Source of the DNA: Caenicola sp034331105
GTDB taxonomy: Bacteria > Synergistota > Synergistia > Synergistales > Synergistaceae
Length of the DNA stretch: 64,000 nucleotides
Assembly (NCBI GenBank): GCA_034331105.1
Contig: JAXQGB010000009.1
Coordinates: 1-64,000, forward strand
Reading direction: 5' to 3'
The notes under the pieces are model-generated. The model did not search any database, was not told where the DNA came from, and worked only from the letters and a program-made list of their open reading frames with translations. Below, piece by piece: positions 44,552 to 52,524 of this stretch. Within the stretch, counting starts at the first letter, position 1. The number at the start of each line of letters is the position of its first letter. The position numbers were made by a program, and so were the translations under genes.

Positions 44552-44632
44552 CTATGCGCCGTTCCTGCGAGGAGGAGCCGCGTTAATAATTATAATAATG
44601 ATGTTCTGGTGGATCATGCTTTTATGCAACAT
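44552..44632 (-). CDS. Isoleucine-rich leader peptide of the por-type operon
   Basis: A 26-codon ORF on the minus strand: Met-Leu-His-Lys-Ser-Met-Ile-His-Gln-Asn, then six consecutive Ile codons (11-16, at 44602-44585; ATC ATT ATT ATA ATT ATT), then Asn-Ala-Ala-Pro-Pro-Arg-Arg-Asn-Gly-Ala. GGGAGGAAG lies 4 nt before the ATG (GGAGG 7 nt). It lies 27 nt downstream of a strong promoter's predicted start and just before an intrinsic terminator. The design matches ilv-type ribosome-mediated attenuation. The peptide itself is probably without function. Confidence 0.88.
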   Translation of the reverse strand: MLHKSMIHQNIIIIIINAAPPRRNGA

Positions 44633-44665
44633 CAAACTTCCTCCCTTTCCCGCAGATTGGTGAGC

Positions 44666-44694
44666 ATATTAACATCATTTCAAAAACGTGTCAA
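44666..44694 (-). promoter_or_regulatory. Promoter of the por-type operon and its leader
   Basis: On the minus strand, a perfect TTGACA (44694-44689), a 17-nt spacer and TAATAT (44671-44666) predict transcription from about 44659, giving a leader of roughly 225 nt before porC. Confidence 0.85.
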
Positions 44695-44873
44695 ACCTTT
44701 TCTTTAACTTTTTCTTTCACTGTATCAAAAAAGTAAGTGTTTTTTGCCATTTGATGCTGAAACCTGTCCGGCAAATACTTTACTGCTGCAATAGCCGCCA
44801 TTTTTAAGCTCCCGTTTTCTGCTGCAAATTTGAACAAAAGAGTATCTAAAATTCAGATCAGACTATTATGCTC

Positions 44874-44903
44874 TTGACAATTTTTAATAATCGTTCATAA
44901 TAT
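44874..44903 (+). promoter_or_regulatory. Promoter of the DEAD-box helicase gene
   Basis: TTGACA (44874-44879) is followed by CATAAT (spacer 16) or TAATAT (spacer 18) ending at 44903. Transcription from about 44909 gives a 5' leader of about 245 nt. Confidence 0.75.
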
Positions 44904-44910
44904 GCTGTCT

Positions 44911-44972
44911 GTAGAAAGATTCTACATATGGGGCAACAAAATGGGAGGCCCTCAGGGAGTCTCATTTTTTTT
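44911..44972 (+). terminator. Hairpins and terminator-like element early in the helicase leader
   Basis: A GTAGAA/TTCTAC hairpin (44911-44925) is followed by a stem-loop (44941-44965; outer 6 bp with one G-T, inner CCC/GGG) and eight T. Most transcripts from 44909 could stop here, either as a small RNA of about 65 nt or as regulated attenuation. The remaining leader (44973-45152) is GC-rich and unassigned. Confidence 0.65.
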
Positions 44973-45152
44973 GCCATTATCACAGGGCTTAAAAAGCCAA
45001 TTGCCGTTGCACGAAAACCTTTCCGCTATCGCGGCCTGTTCCGCTGGGGAGTTTTATGATCGCCTTACCTGAGTTGTGCCACACGTAGGGATTTCATGCA
45101 ATGGCGCAACACAGCATCTTTTCAAAGATGCAAAACGGGAGGTAATTATATA

Positions 45153-46967
45153 ATGACACAGGAAACAAAAAAATTCGCAGATTTTAATCTGCGTCCGGAA
45201 CTTTTGCATGCTTTGGAGCGCAAAGGTTTTGAAACACCCATGCCGGTGCAGGTATGCGTTCTCGGCGACGAAACGCTCATCGACAGCGACATCATCGTCC
45301 AGGCAAAAACAGGATCAGGCAAAACACTGGCTTTCGCCCTTCCTCTTATCAACTCTATGGACTTCAAAACCAGAGAACCGCAGATAATAGTTCTTTCACC
45401 CACCCGCGAGCTTGCACAGCAAACTGCGCGTGAATTCGCATGGCTGGGTTCTGAGATCGGAGTAAGAGTGGCGACCCTTGTAGGCGGACTTGATATGGAG
45501 CGCCAGATCAGGACCCTCAAGGACGGTGCAAATGTTGTTGTAGGAACACCAGGAAGGATCCTTGACCATGTGCGCAGGGGAACTTTCAAAACTTCCTCTA
45601 TACACAGCATAGTACTGGACGAGGGCGACCACATGCTCGACATGGGCTTTCACGATGAAATGGAAGCTATCCTCCAGTCTATGGACAATGCCGAAAGGAC
45701 CTGGCTTTTCTCCGCCACTATCCCGCCTGAGGTAATGAGCCTTGCAAGGCAGTACCTGAACGCGCCGAAGAAGATCTCTCTTGTATCGGATATAACTTCA
45801 CATGAAGACATAACTCAGAAAGCTTACATAATCCCTTCCCGCAGAAGGTTTGAAGGGCTGACAAACGTCCTTATATGGGAAGCGCCGAGCAGAGCTCTTA
45901 TATTCTGCGGTACCAGGGCGGAAACTCAGGACATAGCGGATAAGCTTTGCGATATCGGTTTCAAGGCGACCGCGATACATGGCGACATGAGCCAGAGGGA
46001 AAGAAATACAGCTCTCGGAGCACTTCGCGGAGGACGTGTTGGTATCCTTGTCGCAACAGACGTTGCAGCAAGAGGTCTCGACATTGATGCGGTCAGCCAC
46101 GTTATCCAGTTCGGACTGCCTCAGAATCTTGAATCCTTTGTCCACAGGAGCGGAAGGACCGGCCGCGCCGGCCACGAAGGAAGCAACATGCTGCTCCTTA
46201 CTGCCCGCGAAGCAAAACAGTTTAAATATATGGCTTCAAACGCCGGATCAAAAATGAAAATGGAGTGGATACCTACTCCTGATGCACTTGAGATCGAAGG
46301 ACAGGCCAGGATACGTTTTGAGAAGACCCTTATAGAGCATGCTCTTGGATCTGATGATTTTCAATCATGGGCTGAGAACCTTCTTACACGTGACGAGGCA
46401 TTGATGCTCGTATCAGGATTGCTTGCGAAAGCATACGGAGACCAGCCTTCAGGATATTCAATAAAGGCTGATGTCGAAGCTGAGCTGAACAGGGAGAATT
46501 CAAGAAATGACAAAGGCCGCCAGGGACCGGTTTCCTCGGGAAAAAGGCCTTCGGAGGGAAGAAGAGAGAGTTCTGCAAGACCCAACATGGGAGGAGGGCT
46601 CATCGTTCAATTCTCTGAAGGAAAATCAGACGGCTGGGAAGTGGGAGCACTTCTTGGACTGATGTGCAGGTGCATCGGTGTCGGAAGAGAAGATGTAGGA
46701 AACATCAAGCTTCGCGACAACAGCGCATCGATCGAGCTTTCTGAAAGAGGAGCTGTACTTTTTGAATCCAGAAAGGACCGCCTCGAAAAAGAGGGGCTCA
46801 ACGTCACTTCTGCCAGAAAAATAGAATCACGCCCCCATGACTACCATGAGCAGAGAGACGGAGGCAAGCCCAGATCAGAGAGCAGAGGCCCTCATCGCGA
46901 CCGCAAACCGGCAGGAACAAGAGAAAGAGATTCCGATCGTCCGAAGAGGCGCCGGATCACAAAATAG
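45153..46967 (+). CDS. DEAD-box RNA helicase (DeaD/CsdA type) with C-terminal RNA-binding domain
   Basis: ATP-dependent RNA helicase for ribosome assembly and RNA decay, often cold-induced. Motif I is AKTGSGKT, Ia is PTRELAQQ, motif III is SAT and motif VI is HRSGRTGRAG. Motif II reads DEGD instead of DEAD. After the two RecA-like domains come a linker, a DbpA-type RNA-binding domain (near GGLIVQFSEGKSDGWEVGAL) and a basic Arg/Gly-rich tail. ATG 45153 follows GGGAGG and is preferred over the upstream extension, giving 604 aa. Confidence 0.94.
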   Translation: MTQETKKFADFNLRPELLHALERKGFETPMPVQVCVLGDETLIDSDIIVQAKTGSGKTLAFALPLINSMDFKTREPQIIVLSPTRELAQQTAREFAWLGSEIGVRVATLVGGLDMERQIRTLKDGANVVVGTPGRILDHVRRGTFKTSSIHSIVLDEGDHMLDMGFHDEMEAILQSMDNAERTWLFSATIPPEVMSLARQYLNAPKKISLVSDITSHEDITQKAYIIPSRRRFEGLTNVLIWEAPSRALIFCGTRAETQDIADKLCDIGFKATAIHGDMSQRERNTALGALRGGRVGILVATDVAARGLDIDAVSHVIQFGLPQNLESFVHRSGRTGRAGHEGSNMLLLTAREAKQFKYMASNAGSKMKMEWIPTPDALEIEGQARIRFEKTLIEHALGSDDFQSWAENLLTRDEALMLVSGLLAKAYGDQPSGYSIKADVEAELNRENSRNDKGRQGPVSSGKRPSEGRRESSARPNMGGGLIVQFSEGKSDGWEVGALLGLMCRCIGVGREDVGNIKLRDNSASIELSERGAVLFESRKDRLEKEGLNVTSARKIESRPHDYHEQRDGGKPRSESRGPHRDRKPAGTRERDSDRPKRRRITK

Positions 46968-46997
46968 CAGGACATTAACTTCAACAGACATCAGGCT

Positions 46998-47040
46998 GCC
47001 CGCCAAAAACTCATCTTTGAGTTTTTGGCGGGCACTTTTA
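46998..47040 (+). terminator. Terminator of the helicase gene
   Basis: A long perfect stem (GCCCGCCAAAAACTCA with TGAGTTTTTGGCGGGC, 46998-47033) is followed by a T-rich tail. Confidence 0.9.
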
Positions 47041-47117
47041 TTTTTATTGTGATATACTTTCACATCATCACTTAAACTTAAAAAAAACTTTTTTTTGAAG
47101 ATAGAGGAGGCATAGCA

Positions 47118-48140
47118 ATGATACACAACTTAGCATTGGCAGGCTGCGGAAATGTAGGCACTGCGCTTCTCGAGATACTTAACGAAAAGCGTGCCGAGCT
47201 CTCCGAGAGGCACGGCTTTAATTTCAGGGTGACACTTATTACAGATCTTATGAAAGGCACGGCGCTCGATCCTGAGGGGCTTGATCTTGAAAAAGTTTTA
47301 AAAGACCTTAAAGAGGGCAATAGCCTTGACTCTTTCCCAAAAGCTCAGGGCGCTTTCGGAGTACTTCTTGAAAGATCCCGTGCAACCATGATGGCGGAAG
47401 CCACTCCGACAAACCTTAAAACAGGCGAACCCGGCCTTACTCACATAAGGGCAGCGCTGTCCAGGGGCATACATGTTACGACAACAAACAAGGGACCTGT
47501 TTCTGTTGCCTTTGATGAACTCAGAACACTTGCAAAGAGCTGCGGCGCAAAATTCAGGTATGAAGGAGTAGTAATGAGCGGCACTCCCTTGCTGCAGATG
47601 CTCCGATACGGAATGGCAGGGTGCAGCATCCTGAAACTCGAAGGCATTCTGAACGGAACAACAAACTTTATTCTTACAAAAATGAGCGACAACGCATCTT
47701 CCTATGCAGAAGCTCTTGAAGAAGCAACATCCCTGGGTTACGCAGAGGCAGACCCTTCCGGGGACGTTGAAGGATGGGATGCGGCAGGAAAAGTATCTAT
47801 CCTTGCAAAGATCATCTTCGGGAAAAGTATCCCTGTTTCAGAAATTGACCGCCAGGGCATAACCTGTGTGACCCCGGAAAAAATAAAAGAGGCCAATGAG
47901 AATGGGTATGCAGTCAAACTCATCGCAGGATTGAGCATGCTTAACGGGATACCTTACGCGTACGTTACACCCAAAGAAATACCTTTCGCGCACCCTCTTG
48001 CTTCAATAAAAGGGGCGACCAATGCAGTTTCCATCATAACTGACAACCTCGGAGAGGTCACCCTTATAGGTCCCGGCGCCGGAAGGCGTGAGACAGGTCA
48101 GGCCCTTTTAGTCGACCTGATAGCAATGTGCAAGGACTGA
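47118..48140 (+). CDS. hom: Homoserine dehydrogenase
   Basis: Reduces aspartate semialdehyde to homoserine on the way to threonine, methionine and isoleucine. The 340-aa protein starts with the NAD(P) loop GCGNVG. The catalytic region contains NGTTNFILTKM and a YAEALEEATSLGYAEADPSGDVEGWDA-type segment. It lacks the C-terminal ACT domain, so it should not be feedback-inhibited through ACT. GAGGAGG precedes the ATG. No leader peptide or T-box was found upstream. Confidence 0.95.
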   Translation: MIHNLALAGCGNVGTALLEILNEKRAELSERHGFNFRVTLITDLMKGTALDPEGLDLEKVLKDLKEGNSLDSFPKAQGAFGVLLERSRATMMAEATPTNLKTGEPGLTHIRAALSRGIHVTTTNKGPVSVAFDELRTLAKSCGAKFRYEGVVMSGTPLLQMLRYGMAGCSILKLEGILNGTTNFILTKMSDNASSYAEALEEATSLGYAEADPSGDVEGWDAAGKVSILAKIIFGKSIPVSEIDRQGITCVTPEKIKEANENGYAVKLIAGLSMLNGIPYAYVTPKEIPFAHPLASIKGATNAVSIITDNLGEVTLIGPGAGRRETGQALLVDLIAMCKD

Positions 48141-48174
48141 ACAGGGCAGAGAATTTTCTTAGCTGAATACTAAA

Positions 48175-48210
48175 AAGAGAGGGTCCCTCATTAGGGGCCC
48201 TCTCTTAGTG
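48175..48210. terminator. Bidirectional terminator between hom and the AGCS gene
   Basis: AAGAGAGGG (48175-48183) pairs with CCCTCTCTT (48198-48206) in the gap between convergent genes, with A and T runs outside. Confidence 0.85.
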
Positions 48211-48230
48211 TATGGATCGAATGATAATGT

Positions 48231-49607
48231 CTACTTTCTGAGTTCTCCCGACTTGATCTTTGCATCAAAGTCGGCAGTAAGACGCCTCAGCTCCTTAGTC
48301 AGCAGAAGAAGTCCGATAAGGTTGGGGATGGCCATAAGGCCGTTCAGCGTATCTGAAAGGTCCCAAAGGTTTGTAAGGATCTCTGCTCCGCCCCATCCGC
48401 CAAGAACTACGAGCGCGATCCAGGCTACTTTAAACGGCTTGATCATTCCCGGGCCGCAAAGGTAGACAAGGGCAGTCTCTCCGTACCAGTACCAACCAAG
48501 GATAGTTGAGAAGGCGAAGAGGGAAAGTCCGAGTGAAAGGATCATCGTCCCAGCTCCTCCAAGCGTCATCGAGAAAGCTGAGAGCGAGAGCTGTGCTCCC
48601 GTGAGCTCAGGCTGGCTGGTCAGAACACCGGTCGTAAGTATTGCTGTAGCGGTAAGAGTACAGATAACTATAGTATCCATAAAAACTTCGAAAAGACCGT
48701 AGAGTCCCTGACGTACAGGATGGTCGACCCTGGCTGTGCAGTGGACCATAGGAGCGGAACCAAGACCTGCTTCGTTGGAGAAAACTCCGCGTGCTATACC
48801 GCGGGTTATAGCTGTCTTGACCCCCCATCCTGCAAGGGCCCCCGGCAGTGCCATCGGATCTCCGAAAGCTCCCTGTATTGCCATGGATATCGCTCCGGGC
48901 ACCGCGTCAAGGTGATTAAAGATAACTGCAAAAGCTCCAATTATGTAGAAGATCGCCATAAAAGGAACGAGGTAAACCGTTACTGTTGCGATACTTTTAA
49001 GTCCGCCCCATATTACAAGGCCTGTGAGGACTGCAAGCGCTACTGCTGTGTAGATATGAGGAATTCCGAATGCAAGGGAGATGCCCTCTGCTGTTGAGTT
49101 GGCCTGTACCATATTGCCGATCCCGAAAGAGGCAAGGAATGCAAAGAGGGCGAATAGGACCGCCAGCCATTTCATCCCGAGGCCTTTCTCAAGGATATAC
49201 ATGGTACCGCCCCTGTACTGTCCAAGTTCATCCTTTTCACGATAACGGACTGCAAGGGTAACTTCGCAGAATTTCGTTGTCATGCCGAATATCGCGGATA
49301 TCAGCATCCAGACAAGGGCACCCGGACCTCCGAGGTGAAGTGCTGTCGCGACACCCGCTATGTTGCCTGTTCCCACTGTTGAAGCAAGGGCCGTCGCCAA
49401 AGCAGCAAAAGAAGAAATACTGCCCTCCTCAGTGCTTTTTTCCCTCATTCTGCCAATAACTTCCCTGACCATTGCACCGAAATAACGTATCTGCGGAAAA
49501 CCAAGGATCAATGTGAACCATACACCTGTACCCACAAGCAGGGTAAGCATCCATGGGCCCCAGACGATCCCATTGATAATACCGTTGAGTTTCCATATCG
49601 CTTCCAC
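48231..49607 (-). CDS. Sodium:alanine symporter family (AGCS) transporter
   Basis: Na+-coupled uptake of alanine, glycine or related amino acids. The predicted 458-aa protein has about eleven membrane helices, and the family signature ALASTVGTGNIAGVATA is near residue 80. The frame is open from TTG 49631, but GTG 49607 has GGGAGGAG 6 nt upstream and is the better start. It has a candidate promoter 70-100 bp upstream and appears monocistronic. Confidence 0.94.
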   Translation of the reverse strand: MEAIWKLNGIINGIVWGPWMLTLLVGTGVWFTLILGFPQIRYFGAMVREVIGRMREKSTEEGSISSFAALATALASTVGTGNIAGVATALHLGGPGALVWMLISAIFGMTTKFCEVTLAVRYREKDELGQYRGGTMYILEKGLGMKWLAVLFALFAFLASFGIGNMVQANSTAEGISLAFGIPHIYTAVALAVLTGLVIWGGLKSIATVTVYLVPFMAIFYIIGAFAVIFNHLDAVPGAISMAIQGAFGDPMALPGALAGWGVKTAITRGIARGVFSNEAGLGSAPMVHCTARVDHPVRQGLYGLFEVFMDTIVICTLTATAILTTGVLTSQPELTGAQLSLSAFSMTLGGAGTMILSLGLSLFAFSTILGWYWYGETALVYLCGPGMIKPFKVAWIALVVLGGWGGAEILTNLWDLSDTLNGLMAIPNLIGLLLLTKELRRLTADFDAKIKSGELRK

Positions 49608-50105
49608 GAAAAACTCCTCCCTTATAATCAAAATAATAAAGCAATAAAATGAGGAAAATACCCCATACTCCTTTGACAGATTATCACTCTGAATTAAATT
49701 TGTCTACGATTTTTTATAATTTAAGTCAATTGTTAAGCTGATGCCAAAATCATAAATTAAAGTGCGTCGCCATCCAAAGTTTAAACCAGTTCTAAATTAA
49801 CTTGCTATTAAATCATTTCCTCCCTGCATGCCACCTCCTCGCTAAAATCATTTTAATTGTCAGGAAAAAATGAAGCCTATTAACAACCTGAATATTCTAA
49901 ATTTTACAAATAAATTAGCGGTAAGACAAGATAGTGAATTTTTACTTTAATGTAATTGAAATATCAGCCATTATGGTAAACACATATTGATTTGTCCTCT
50001 TTGATGATATAGAATTCGAGGGCTGGACATATAAACACATACTAAAATGATAAACGAAAATTATTATAAAGAAATAGCTTCTTACTGCGAGACGGAGGAG
50101 AACTA
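49608..50105. other. AT-rich intergenic region between AGCS and diguanylate cyclase genes
   Basis: A candidate minus-strand promoter for the AGCS gene is present: TAGACA (49706-49701), 17 nt, TAATCT (49683-49678). A second, weaker minus-strand promoter-like pair (TTGTCT, 17 nt, TAAAAT) and a ten-codon ORF with a strong ribosome binding site (GAGGAGG) lie further upstream, with no terminator. I see no RNA gene or repeat. Confidence 0.4.
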
Positions 50106-51287
50106 TTGAAAAAACTGCTAAAAGGAAAAGTTTACACTTTCGCTGCAGTGCTTTTGCTGATCGGTGCAGTATTTTCTGTCCCGGCATTTTTTTTGTATCA
50201 AAAAATAGAAGAGATGGTCCTCACGGAAACCAACAAGCAGGCAGGGACCGTTGCAGTCTCTGTATCAAAATTTATTGAACAGGATATAGACGAATATGAA
50301 AAACTTTCCTCAGCCGCTCAAAACCCACCAAGCAGCTACGACATGGGTCTCTACAAAAAAATGTCAGGACTTCTCAGGGATATAAAAATCGAAACAGGGG
50401 CAAAATTTATCTACACTGAAAAATGGATTTCTGAAGACAGGATCGCTTATGTGCTTGACGCGGAAGATCCCTCAAGCGAAGACTACTCTCCGTTCGGATC
50501 AGAAGATGACATTTCGGGCCCGGAGAAAAAAGCCTTTAATATAAAGACCGGTTCTGTCTCGGGTATTGTTGAATATGACAGGTGGGGCACACTTATATCT
50601 GCCTTTGCCCCTATTACAAACAGAACGACGGGTGAAACAGTCGGACTGGTAGGAGTGGATTTTTCACTCGTGTATGTAGATAGGGTAATGACTGGGATCA
50701 GGGCTCTGATAATGACCGGACTCCTAGGAGCTATACTGCTTGCCGGTGCAGCTGTCAATGTTCTGCTTGCGATAAGGCAAAAAAACATCCACACAGACTA
50801 TATGACAAGACTCTACAACAAGTGCTACTTTGACACCTGCATCAAAACAGCCGTCAGCGAAGCATCAAAACATGGAAGGCCCTTTTCGCTGGTAGTCATA
50901 GATATCGATGATTTCAAGGATGTCAACGACCGTTTCGGGCATTTGACAGGTGATGAGGTCCTCAAGTGGATCGCTGCATCGATAAAAAGATGCACAAGAG
51001 ATGACGACCTCTGCTTCCGGTACGGGGGAGACGAATTTGTCATAATCCTGCCGCATGCAACAAAAGAACAGGCCGGATCCATTGGGCAAAGGATACAGTC
51101 AAGGCTTCTTTACAATGGACTTGAAAGGGAGGGCCTTCCGGAGATCAGGATCTCACTGAGTATAGGCATCGCCGAGTGGGAACCGGGCGTAAGCGCCTCC
51201 GACCTGACGGAATGGGCAGACAAAGCAATGTATTCCTCAAAGAGCAAAGGAAAAAACCAGATGACACTCTCGTCCAACGAGAAATAG
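50106..51287 (+). CDS. Membrane-bound diguanylate cyclase with extracytoplasmic sensor
   Basis: Makes cyclic di-GMP. The 393-aa protein has an N-terminal membrane helix (about 8-30), a Cache-like extracytoplasmic region (about 35-195), a second helix (about 200-222) and a C-terminal GGDEF domain with an intact GGDEF at 307-311. RDDD, five residues upstream, is an intact RxxD inhibitory site, so product inhibition is expected. The start is TTG after GGAGGAG. A dense repeat array begins right after the stop. Confidence 0.93.
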   Translation: MKKLLKGKVYTFAAVLLLIGAVFSVPAFFLYQKIEEMVLTETNKQAGTVAVSVSKFIEQDIDEYEKLSSAAQNPPSSYDMGLYKKMSGLLRDIKIETGAKFIYTEKWISEDRIAYVLDAEDPSSEDYSPFGSEDDISGPEKKAFNIKTGSVSGIVEYDRWGTLISAFAPITNRTTGETVGLVGVDFSLVYVDRVMTGIRALIMTGLLGAILLAGAAVNVLLAIRQKNIHTDYMTRLYNKCYFDTCIKTAVSEASKHGRPFSLVVIDIDDFKDVNDRFGHLTGDEVLKWIAASIKRCTRDDDLCFRYGGDEFVIILPHATKEQAGSIGQRIQSRLLYNGLEREGLPEIRISLSIGIAEWEPGVSASDLTEWADKAMYSSKSKGKNQMTLSSNEK

Positions 51288-51690
51288 CCTGAGAAGCGAT
51301 GGCATGGTACGTGCCACGTGAAGCTGCCTTAGTGCAGGCAAGCAATTGGCAAGCATTGGCAAGCTGTTGGCAAGCAATTGTGAGAACAGCCGTCAAACGA
51401 TAGTCAAACGGTCGGTTGTCAAACAGTGGTCAAACGATCGCTAGAGGCGAGGGCAAGGGGCAAGAGTGAGGGGCGGGGGAATCTGCAGCCTCCAGGCTGC
51501 GGAGAATTTGCGGCATCTATGCCGCGGTGAATTTGCATCGCTCCGCATCGCGGAGAATTTGCCTGACGGGGTCAGGCGGAGAATTTATACAATTGCTTGC
51601 CTGCCGGAGATCTTCCCGGCTGCATTTAACAACCGCTTCACGGCGATGAAATCGCCACGTCGCGCGGCATCTTCAGGCCCCACTTCGCCA
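51288..51690. repeat. Composite array of hairpin and 11-bp repeats (array A)
   Basis: Left part: a TGGCA/TGCCA hairpin, then four 10-11-bp GGCAAGC units (51337-51379) and four GTCAAAC units (51392-51439). Middle (51476-51586): four different short palindromes or repeats starting and ending in GC, separated by the constant spacer GGAGAATTT or GGTGAATTT. Right part (from about 51631): inverted-orientation units ending CTTCAC around GGCGAT/ATCGCC. The array starts at the base after the diguanylate cyclase stop codon. Confidence 0.85.
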
Positions 51691-51730
51691 ATGTATTTTT
51701 AGGTTTTAGCGATAGCCCAACTACAATATC

Positions 51731-51858
51731 GCAATTGGGGCAGATCGCGAGTGATGACGACGCAACACGAAAAAATTCAAACTAAGACGTATTAGTCATA
51801 CGTCGAAGTGAAGGATTTTGAGTTTTGCTAAGTCAGCGCCGCGAGATGCCCCAATTGC
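51731..51858. repeat. 128-bp structured repeat, unit 1
   Basis: Outer stem GCAATTGGGGCA pairs with TGCCCCAATTGC. The conserved block GACGACGCAACA is at offset 25, an apical hairpin ACGTAT/ATACGT follows, and the conserved block GCTAAGTCAGCGCCGC is at offset 96. The inner stem is weaker than in the next two units. Confidence 0.85.
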
Positions 51859-51859
51859 C

Positions 51860-51987
51860 GCAATTGGGGCAGATCGTGGATGATGACGACGCAACATGTG
51901 ATGCTTCGAACCGAGGCGTATATCAATACGTTGAGGTGAAGGAGCATCGCATGTTGCTAAGTCAGCGCCGCGAGATGCCCCAATTGC
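51860..51987. repeat. 128-bp structured repeat, unit 2
   Basis: Same length and same offsets of the two conserved blocks (25 and 96) as unit 1. The outer stem is the same as unit 1. The inner stem (GCAACATGTGATGCT with AGCATCGCATGTTGC) differs in sequence from unit 3 but keeps pairing. Confidence 0.88.
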
Positions 51988-51998
51988 CGCAATTGCCG

Positions 51999-52126
51999 GG
52001 AATTGGGATTTAGAGCGAGTGATAACGACGCAACACGCAGTGGAGCCTTCCGAAGGCGTATACCAATACGTCGAAGGAAGGCTCCACAAGTGTTGCTAAG
52101 TTAGCGCCGCTCTAAATTCCAATTCC
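51999..52126. repeat. 128-bp structured repeat, unit 3
   Basis: Same length and block offsets. The outer stem is new (GGAATTGGGATTTAGAGCG with CGCTCTAAATTCCAATTCC, 18 of 19 Watson-Crick pairs and one G-T), and so is the inner stem (GTGGAGCCTTCC with GGAAGGCTCCAC). Its last base is the final base of the VOC gene stop codon. Confidence 0.88.
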
Positions 52127-52500
52127 TATCTGCGGAGGGGGACAAGTTCCAGCCAATACCCATCAGGATCCTCGATGAAATAAATGCCCATATCCTTATT
52201 CTCGTAGCAGATGCAGCACATCTTTTCATGGTGTGCGTGGGCAGCTTCGATATCCTTAACTGTGAAAGCAAGATGGAATTCAGATTCTCCAAGGTCGTAT
52301 TTTTCTGTCCTGTCGTGAAGGTACGTTAATTCAAGCTGAAAATCTGTCTCTCCGTCGCCAAGGTAAACAAGCGTAAAGTCCGGCTTCTCCACCCGCCTTA
52401 CCTCTTTGAGGCCCAGGGCCTCTTCGTAGAATTTCATGCTTTTTTTAAGGTCAAGGACGTTAAAGTTGAAATGCGCAAATTTTGCCTTCATAATTACCAC
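52126..52500 (-). CDS. VOC-family protein (lactoylglutathione lyase-like)
   Basis: The 124-aa protein is a two-module glyoxalase/bleomycin-resistance fold. The four metal ligands of glyoxalase I are present in order: His in AHFNFNV, Glu in QLELTY, His in EFHLAF and Glu in WLELVPL. It may be a methylglyoxal-type lyase or another VOC enzyme. It is the last gene of a MATE-MarR-VOC operon, 24 bp after marR. Confidence 0.88.
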   Translation of the reverse strand: MVIMKAKFAHFNFNVLDLKKSMKFYEEALGLKEVRRVEKPDFTLVYLGDGETDFQLELTYLHDRTEKYDLGESEFHLAFTVKDIEAAHAHHEKMCCICYENKDMGIYFIEDPDGYWLELVPLRR

Positions 52501-52524
52501 CCTTTTTATGGTATTGACGGTTCG

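Noticed and set aside
44552..44632. T-box riboswitch as the explanation for the por leader
   Set aside because: No AGGGTGGNACCGCG-type T-box sequence or specifier arrangement was found. The Ile-run ORF with its own ribosome binding site explains the leader better.
49608..49680. A 12-codon Phe-containing leader peptide before the AGCS transporter
   Set aside because: The ATG is only 1 nt from its Shine-Dalgarno, the Phe codons are few and dispersed, and no terminator hairpin follows.
51476..51586. CRISPR array
   Set aside because: The palindromes vary and the 9-bp linker is constant, the period is about 25 bp, and there are no identical 24-37-bp repeats and no cas genes.
51731..52126. Insertion sequence or integron attC array
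   Set aside because: No transposase or integrase ORF is present. The inverted-repeat units lack recognisable attC core sites with cassette genes between them, although the hairpin character made attC worth considering.
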